Notes under the pieces: model-generated | Told to the model about the DNA's origin: nothing | The model's database searches: none | What the model saw: only the letters and a program-made list of their open reading frames with translations | In this document: positions 58,642-64,000 of the stretch, in pieces | Layout of the letters: every line of letters starts with the position of its first letter | Position numbering within the stretch: the first letter of the stretch is position 1 | Origin: Planctomycetota bacterium | GTDB taxonomy: Bacteria; Planctomycetota; GCA-2746535 | Direction of reading: 5' to 3' | DNA: 64,000 nucleotides | Assembly (NCBI GenBank): GCA_002746535.1 | Contig: NVWA01000015.1 | Coordinates: forward strand, 62,001-126,000 | Made by a program: the position numbers and the translations under genes

Positions 58642-58724
58642 TGCATTTGCTGTAGGGATGCAAATTAATTTCACTTTATTGACAACAATCGATAAATTTT
58701 CGATGCCTTTAAAAAAAATAGTTG

Positions 58725-58749
58725 AATTGTACTATTTATTAGTACAATT
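58725..58749. promoter_or_regulatory. Inverted repeat AATTGTACTA-N5-TAGTACAATT
   Basis: Perfect 10-bp arms around TTTAT, 125 nt before the GH123-like gene. The TTGTAC half-sites resemble AraR-type sites. The AraR-type regulator gene immediately upstream is the candidate binder. Confidence 0.6.
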
Positions 58750-58874
58750 TGAAAATCACTCCTCCAAGCTTAATCCCCTTATCTTTCTTCATCTGAAGGA
58801 AGAAGGTGAATCAGTAGCTCACAGTACGCTCCGCAGAGATCTCAAAAATTCAAACCCTTTTCTAGGAAAATTTT

Positions 58875-61715
58875 ATGTTCAAAAAAATTATTCTCTTCTT
58901 TTCTATGGCACTTTTTTGTACTTCAAGCATTTGGTCTCAAAGTATTAAATGCAAAGTAAACAGAGATGTTTGGCTTTCTTCCTACCAAGGTAAAAAACCT
59001 GGCTCCAACGAAAGAAACTTTAATATGGGTGCCGCAACAACAATAAAATTAAAATCATATCAGGAATTTGGTTTATTAGATTTTGATGTCTCTGCCTTAA
59101 AAGGAAAAAAAATCGACAAAGCATATCTCTGGGTAAAGACAGGTAAAGGTTTTAAGTTTGGATTGAATGGAGGTACTGACCTACGATGGGTATCAATTTC
59201 TACAGTAAGTCACAACTGGGTCGAAGGCCAAGCAAAAAGCTATGCCTTAGATAAATCAGGCTTTGGTGCCACTTTTAATGAGTCAAGCTATTCAAAAGAA
59301 AACTGGGGATTTGAAGGAGCAAAAGTCTATGATGTTATTTTGGGCAATGGTAACTCTCTCCTTATTAAAGGTGAACTAATTCCAAAAAACGGACTACATC
59401 GAATTGAATTGGACAAAAAACTTGTTCAAGCTCTCGTAGCAAAATCATCTCATGGCCTAATGATCATGGATGGAAACTGTAGCTGGATCATGGGCTGTAC
59501 AATTAAATCAAAAGAATCTGGCAAAGGCCCGTTTTTGGAAATATTTACTGGTGGAGAAGATATCACAGCACCAAAATCACCCAAAGAATTAAAATCAAAA
59601 TCAGCAGTTGAATTCGCAACAGAAAAATTAGGTGCCATAGATATTAGTTTTAAAGTGCCAGAGGATACCTTTTCTTTTAATATTAAAATAAACGGAAAAA
59701 ATATTGACCGTTGGCAGATTCCCTTTGCGAAGAAAGAAAACTCATCTCAAACAATTACGATTGTCGACCAAGTACCCAATAAAGAAATTAAAATAGAAGT
59801 CCAGGCTGTAGATGCTAGTGGAAACGCATCAACATGGGTCTCTACAAAAGGCAATACCAGTGTGAATTTGGCTTCACTTATGCCTAAACTTTCAGAAAGT
59901 GACTTCAAACCAAAAGCTGGTGAACCTGTTTCTTTAGGCACTGCTAAGATTTGGGCTTTCCCAGAAATCACACAAATCGATCCTGTCACGACAGAAGCAC
60001 TTTTCGAAAGAGAAAAAGATTTACATAAAAAGAATGCCGTATGGGATGGTGCTAGTTCAACTGTTCGACTTGTAGCCGCTCGTGGAGAAATCATCAGTTT
60101 TCAAATTGGTATTGATGGTAAATTAGATGATTGTAAAATTGAATTATCCAACCTCAGTGGAGTAGGATCCATCAGTAACAAAGGTGTTAGATTATTTCGT
60201 AGTTGGTATGTTTCTAAAAAAATATCTGAATATGCTATTCCATTAAAAGGATCGTTTAACACTCCCTTTGCCGATAACGGTATTGAAAATCAAAAACATC
60301 AATCCATCACAGTAGATTATCATATACCAATCGACACCAAAGCGGGAGCCTACACTGGTAAAATTACTATCAGTGCTGGAAAAGAAAAAGCTACATTAAA
60401 TTTAACCGTCAAAGTATTTAATGTGATCATTCCTGAGGAAATACACTTCAACCCTGAAATGAATTGTTACAGTGGTCCTGGAAAAGCAGGTAGCAAAAAG
60501 TTTAAAGATAACTATCGCTTAGCTCACTACCATCGCTGCACGATCAACAGAGTACCCTATAGCCAAGCAGGCAGGACTCATAGCGATTGGATACCAGCTG
60601 TTGATAAGAAAGGTAACGTTACCGACTGGAGTAATTTTGACAATAACCTAGGTGGACTATTAGATGGCTCTTGGTTTAAAGATAATCCACGTTCTGGTGT
60701 TCCCGTTCCTACGATCTACCTCCCCTTTTATGAAGGCTGGCCATTAAATTTTAAAGACTACTACAATTACGGGAAAGCACCAAAAAATACCAAAGAAAAA
60801 GAAGACTACGTCAAACACCAAATATTGGCCGATCCTATTGAAAAAGCAATTTCTGATGAATATAAAAAAGCATTTGCAAATTGCGTCAGCCAATTCTATG
60901 CTCACTTTAATAAAAAAGGCTGGAACAACACGATTGCAGAAGCATATTTAAATAACAAATATAATTGGGGTTACACCCATTGGATACTTGATGAACCGAC
61001 GCAACTTATCGACTGGGAAGCGCTTAACTTTTTTGGATTACTATTTAAAAAAGGAATTAATGATCCCTCCGTTTATACAAAACAATGGCATGAAGATCTG
61101 TTTTCAAAAGGCTTGTCAAAAATGAACAGAAACCGACCTAGCTTTTTATATCGTGGCGATATCAGCCGACCGGCTTGGCAAGGTAGTATGTCAAATGGGA
61201 TCATCAACATCATGTATAGTAGTCGGCAAATGCTCATCGCGAATAGAATTGTTAAAAGACAAAAAAGAGAAATGCCGACAACCCTCTACTCATATGGCTC
61301 CGCCAATAAACCTGGCGATAATAATTATGAAACAGCTGCATGGTGTCTAAACTCTTACATCTCCGGTAGTGATGGCGTATTACCATGGTCTGGAATAAAA
61401 GGCAAAGCTTCTCTAATAGATGGTGACAAAAATGGCCTCATCATTGATGGTGGTAAATTAGGTCATGCAATTGCCTCATTTAGAATTCACGCTTTCAGAA
61501 GAGGAGCGCAAGATTGTGAATTATTACGACTCTTAGAATTAGAAAAGGGATACTCTAGAGAAATGATCGCTCTCATAATTGGTCAAAAACTCCAACTACT
61601 AAAAAAAGTATCTAGCGCCAACTTAGATAGTGCCGGTGCTATAAAATTTAGTAAAATGGACAGTTACAATTTTGCTGAATTAAAAGAATCAATTTTAAAA
61701 TTACTTCAGAAATAA
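58875..61715 (+). CDS. Exported GH123-like glycoside hydrolase with jelly-roll and Ig-like modules
   Basis: A 946-aa protein. A signal peptide covers about 1-21. A DNRLRE/disaggregatase-like beta-sandwich (about 25-215) is followed by an Ig or fibronectin-like domain (about 230-330). Residues about 360-946 match the GH123/DUF4091 group: an N-terminal beta-sandwich with VRLVAARGEIISFQIGID, then a barrel with the Asp706-Glu707 pair in HWILDEPTQ, the expected place of the catalytic Asp-Glu of GH123. GH123 enzymes cleave N-acetylgalactosaminides by substrate assistance, but distant members act on other glycans. AGGAAA precedes the ATG. It is followed by another AraR-type regulator gene. Confidence 0.75.
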   Translation: MFKKIILFFSMALFCTSSIWSQSIKCKVNRDVWLSSYQGKKPGSNERNFNMGAATTIKLKSYQEFGLLDFDVSALKGKKIDKAYLWVKTGKGFKFGLNGGTDLRWVSISTVSHNWVEGQAKSYALDKSGFGATFNESSYSKENWGFEGAKVYDVILGNGNSLLIKGELIPKNGLHRIELDKKLVQALVAKSSHGLMIMDGNCSWIMGCTIKSKESGKGPFLEIFTGGEDITAPKSPKELKSKSAVEFATEKLGAIDISFKVPEDTFSFNIKINGKNIDRWQIPFAKKENSSQTITIVDQVPNKEIKIEVQAVDASGNASTWVSTKGNTSVNLASLMPKLSESDFKPKAGEPVSLGTAKIWAFPEITQIDPVTTEALFEREKDLHKKNAVWDGASSTVRLVAARGEIISFQIGIDGKLDDCKIELSNLSGVGSISNKGVRLFRSWYVSKKISEYAIPLKGSFNTPFADNGIENQKHQSITVDYHIPIDTKAGAYTGKITISAGKEKATLNLTVKVFNVIIPEEIHFNPEMNCYSGPGKAGSKKFKDNYRLAHYHRCTINRVPYSQAGRTHSDWIPAVDKKGNVTDWSNFDNNLGGLLDGSWFKDNPRSGVPVPTIYLPFYEGWPLNFKDYYNYGKAPKNTKEKEDYVKHQILADPIEKAISDEYKKAFANCVSQFYAHFNKKGWNNTIAEAYLNNKYNWGYTHWILDEPTQLIDWEALNFFGLLFKKGINDPSVYTKQWHEDLFSKGLSKMNRNRPSFLYRGDISRPAWQGSMSNGIINIMYSSRQMLIANRIVKRQKREMPTTLYSYGSANKPGDNNYETAAWCLNSYISGSDGVLPWSGIKGKASLIDGDKNGLIIDGGKLGHAIASFRIHAFRRGAQDCELLRLLELEKGYSREMIALIIGQKLQLLKKVSSANLDSAGAIKFSKMDSYNFAELKESILKLLQK

Positions 61716-61779
61716 ATTAATAACTCTCGGGAAGAAATTCTCGGGATTATTGATCAGTTTAATTCAATAAGGATTTTCA

Positions 61780-62868
61780 TTGGATTTATCAAAAGATAAT
61801 CAGATTAAACGCCAACTACTAAAGCTTATCATAAATGGTAATTTTCCTCCGGAGAGCAAACTCCCACCCATAAGAACTCTTGCTAAAGATTTCGGAGTAA
61901 GCATCTCAACTATCCAAAAAGTCATTAAAACTTTAAAATCAGATGGTTATGTTGAATCATTACCTGGCAGCGGGGTTGTCATAACAACCAATCCACAACA
62001 AAAAAAATCCAGTAATAAAATTGCAATCCTTTATCCTGTGCCAACAGTAAATTATTTAGAGGGAGATTTATATCCAAAACCTATCATAGATGCACTCAAG
62101 AAAAAGATTTTAAAATTTGGATATGAACTGGTGCCTTGCCCTTTAGCTAAAATAAAACCGTGGGATTTATTAGAACACATAATTGACCTAGATCCAGCCG
62201 GCATAATATTTTTTGAAGTTAACAGCGATATGGTTATTTTGGAATTAAGTGAACTTGGTTTGCCCACAATTTCAATTGATGTAGATTTAACTAGATATGG
62301 TATCCCGTCTGTAATCCCTGATAAAATGTACAGTATGTTTGAACTAACGAATCATTTAATAGACAAAGGACATCAATATATAAAATTTATTCACTGTCCG
62401 CACTACCATAAAATTGGAGGAAAATTATTTTACGAACAAATAGATGAAAATATGTTACATGGCTATCGCATGGCAATGCTAAATTCAAAGTTAACCGTCA
62501 GTGTAGATAATTTTTATTCTAAATCTCCAAGTTTCGATCTCACTAATAAAGTTTCAAAAATATTTCACAAAAAAAATTCTCCAACAGCTATAATTTGCGA
62601 ATCAGATTTTACCACAAGAATAATAATTAAAATAATTACGGATGCTGGATTAAAAATTCCTGATGATATAAGCCTGGTTGGCATTGGAAAATCAGATGAA
62701 GAGTTTTCACCGGGGGAAAAAATAACCTCCATAAAATTGGATCTAAAAAAGATGGGCGATATAGCCGGTAAATTTCTTTTAGATACTCTCAATGATTCTG
62801 AAATCTCGGTGCAAAGAAGCATCGTTCCAACAAAAATTATTTACAACCAATCTATTAAAAAGATTTAA
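61780..62868 (+). CDS. GntR/LacI hybrid regulator (AraR-type)
   Basis: A 362-aa regulator. The winged helix (about 5-70) contains LPPIRTLAKDFGVSISTIQKV and is followed by the sugar-binding domain. The start is TTG at 61780, supported by AAGGA 6 nt before it; no ATG fits the fold. It lies 64 nt after the GH123-like gene and 177 nt before the sulfatase gene, whose leader has an 18-bp perfect palindrome, so the sulfatase operon is a likely target. Confidence 0.9.
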   Translation: MDLSKDNQIKRQLLKLIINGNFPPESKLPPIRTLAKDFGVSISTIQKVIKTLKSDGYVESLPGSGVVITTNPQQKKSSNKIAILYPVPTVNYLEGDLYPKPIIDALKKKILKFGYELVPCPLAKIKPWDLLEHIIDLDPAGIIFFEVNSDMVILELSELGLPTISIDVDLTRYGIPSVIPDKMYSMFELTNHLIDKGHQYIKFIHCPHYHKIGGKLFYEQIDENMLHGYRMAMLNSKLTVSVDNFYSKSPSFDLTNKVSKIFHKKNSPTAIICESDFTTRIIIKIITDAGLKIPDDISLVGIGKSDEEFSPGEKITSIKLDLKKMGDIAGKFLLDTLNDSEISVQRSIVPTKIIYNQSIKKI

Positions 62869-62915
62869 TAGTTGAAGTATTACCACGCTGATAAAAAAAT
62901 TTATTTCGATTTGAA

Positions 62916-62950
62916 TACGTAGAGGCGAACACAAGGTTCTCTCCTACGTA
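62916..62950. repeat. GTAG-GCGAAC palindrome
   Basis: TACGTAGAGGCGAAC and GTTCTCTCCTACGTA pair around ACAAG with a few mismatches in the centre of the stem. It belongs to the GGGCGAAC family of 35866, 35964 and 38844. Confidence 0.6.
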
Positions 62951-63008
62951 CAATTCGGATTCAAATGTTAGCTCAAAATAAGATTGACATGTGACTTTAT
63001 CGCAATAT

Positions 63009-63026
63009 AATTGAACTAGTTCAATT
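63009..63026. promoter_or_regulatory. 18-bp perfect palindrome upstream of the sulfatase gene
   Basis: AATTGAACTAGTTCAATT, 20 nt before the start codon. Its AATTGAACTA half-site differs by one base from that of the repeat at 58725. The neighbouring AraR-type regulator is the likely binder. Confidence 0.7.
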
Positions 63027-63045
63027 TATAATCAAAGGTATTCAC

Positions 63046-64000
63046 ATGAGCACTAACAATAAACCAAACATATTATTTCTTGTTGCAGACCAATTTCGAG
63101 CAGATACTTTAGGATGCTTAGGTCATCCTGATATACAAACACCCAATTATGATGCTTTAGCTGCCGATGGCACTATTTTTACAAATGCTTATTCCCCTAA
63201 CCCTGTTTGTGTGCCGGCACGTGCTTCAATGATCACGGGGAACTACCCACACAAATGCTTGCATAATCCAGACAATCCAAAATCAAATTCAGGAGAGATC
63301 AAAGAAGATCAAATCAAACTACCACAACTATTAGCAGAAAATGGATATAAAACTTACTCAGCCGGAAAACTGCACTACCTACCCTACACTGATGCAAATC
63401 AAGAACATACATTACATGGCTTTCAAAAAGCAGCCTTGGCTGAATCCGGGCGAATCTTAAAACAATATGATCCAAAAAATGAAAAAAGAAATGTTGAAGA
63501 ATACATGGATTACGTAGAAGATGTTGGCTGGAAAGGTTTTAGTCGTGCTCACGGAATAGGTAACAATGATATTCACCCAGCGCCTTCCCCCCTTCCACAA
63601 GAACATTGTGTCGATGCATGGGTTGCCACTAAAACAATTGAATACCTCGATGAACATCTCAATGATTCTCCTGATAAACCTTTTATGATGCATGCTAGTT
63701 TTCCTAAACCACACTCACCCTATGATCCACCCCGGCCATATGATCAAATGTATGACCCCAAAACTATTCAGAAACCAGCCATCAATAAAGATGGCAAACC
63801 TAGATCACCGCATATGGTAGTTAATAGTATTACACATGGCATAGATCTTCTGTCACCAGAAGCCTACCTAGTAGCACGTGCTCACTACTATGGTCTTATA
63901 AGCTTTCAAGACAAGCAAGTCGGGAAAATCATAGATTATCTAAAATCAAAAGATTTATATGAAAACACGATCATCGTCTTTATGGCAGATCATGGTGATA
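63046..64000 (+). CDS. Sulfatase (type I), truncated by the window end
   Basis: About 318 residues are visible and the frame is open at the edge. The start of the fold is PNILFLVADQFRADTLG, with the metal-binding Asp15. The formylglycine motif CVPAR has Cys55, Pro57 and Arg59, so the cysteine must be converted to formylglycine by a maturase encoded elsewhere. HPDIQTPNYDALAADG and the late FMADHGD are also present. No signal peptide is seen, which suggests that sulfate is removed inside the cell or that the start is elsewhere. AAAGG lies 7 nt before the ATG. Substrate unknown. Confidence 0.9.
   Translation, partial: MSTNNKPNILFLVADQFRADTLGCLGHPDIQTPNYDALAADGTIFTNAYSPNPVCVPARASMITGNYPHKCLHNPDNPKSNSGEIKEDQIKLPQLLAENGYKTYSAGKLHYLPYTDANQEHTLHGFQKAALAESGRILKQYDPKNEKRNVEEYMDYVEDVGWKGFSRAHGIGNNDIHPAPSPLPQEHCVDAWVATKTIEYLDEHLNDSPDKPFMMHASFPKPHSPYDPPRPYDQMYDPKTIQKPAINKDGKPRSPHMVVNSITHGIDLLSPEAYLVARAHYYGLISFQDKQVGKIIDYLKSKDLYENTIIVFMADHGD

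Noticed and set aside
58658..58948. 96-codon open frame between the regulator and GH123-like genes
   Set aside because: It overlaps the signal peptide of the GH123-like gene, covers the 25-bp inverted repeat, has no ribosome-binding site and resembles no protein family.

Overview
The window is AT-rich DNA from a free-living bacterium of probable PVC-superphylum affinity. The best fit is the Lentisphaerota or a related Kiritimatiellota/Verrucomicrobiota lineage. This is inferred from gene content: sulfatases, SUMF1-type and beta-helix proteins, DUF6807 and GH123-like families, GntR/LacI hybrid regulators, duplicated groESL and planctomycete-like HEAT motifs. No taxonomic marker was searched, so this stays tentative.

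Layout. 1-4.9 kb is a carbohydrate-active cluster: the end of an FG-GAP/VCBS protein, an SGNH esterase, and a SUMF1-CBM9 fusion. 4.9-31.5 kb is mostly housekeeping: pcrA/uvrD, mdh, tyrS, the rpsB-tsf-pyrH-frr operon with tRNA-Lys, small signalling proteins (Hpt, STAS, receiver domain), cyclophilin, hemolysin III, thpR, and a chaperone block of two tandem groESL pairs followed by dnaJ-grpE-fmdB, then trpS. A 1194-aa exported protein of unknown function lies at 15.4-19.0 kb.

30.0-34.5 kb is the most distinctive locus. A sigma-54 activator is divergent from an exported VIT-VWA protein with a GlyGly-CTERM-like tail, followed by a rhomboid protease resembling rhombosortase. The intergenic region holds a good -24/-12 promoter and several palindromes.

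34.7-64 kb is an accessory region for plant- or algal-type polysaccharide use. It has two copies of a cytoplasmic beta-helix plus exported FlgD_ig/NHL-propeller pair, a Gfo/Idh-hydroxyacid dehydrogenase-DUF6807 operon with a divergent AraC regulator, an exported beta-helix protein, a ribulokinase, a PL26/YetA-like rhamnogalacturonan lyase, a GH123-like protein and a truncated sulfatase gene at the right edge. Five local regulators (AraC, LacI and three GntR/LacI hybrids) sit beside their likely targets, several with clear palindromic operators. A 530-bp composite repeat with 33-bp terminal inverted repeats lies at 46.6-47.2 kb, and small dispersed palindromes occur between genes.

Together the accessory genes look like a set of substrate-specific mini-regulons for pectin/rhamnogalacturonan-like and sulfated glycans. 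No CRISPR array, rRNA, phage or intact insertion sequence was seen.
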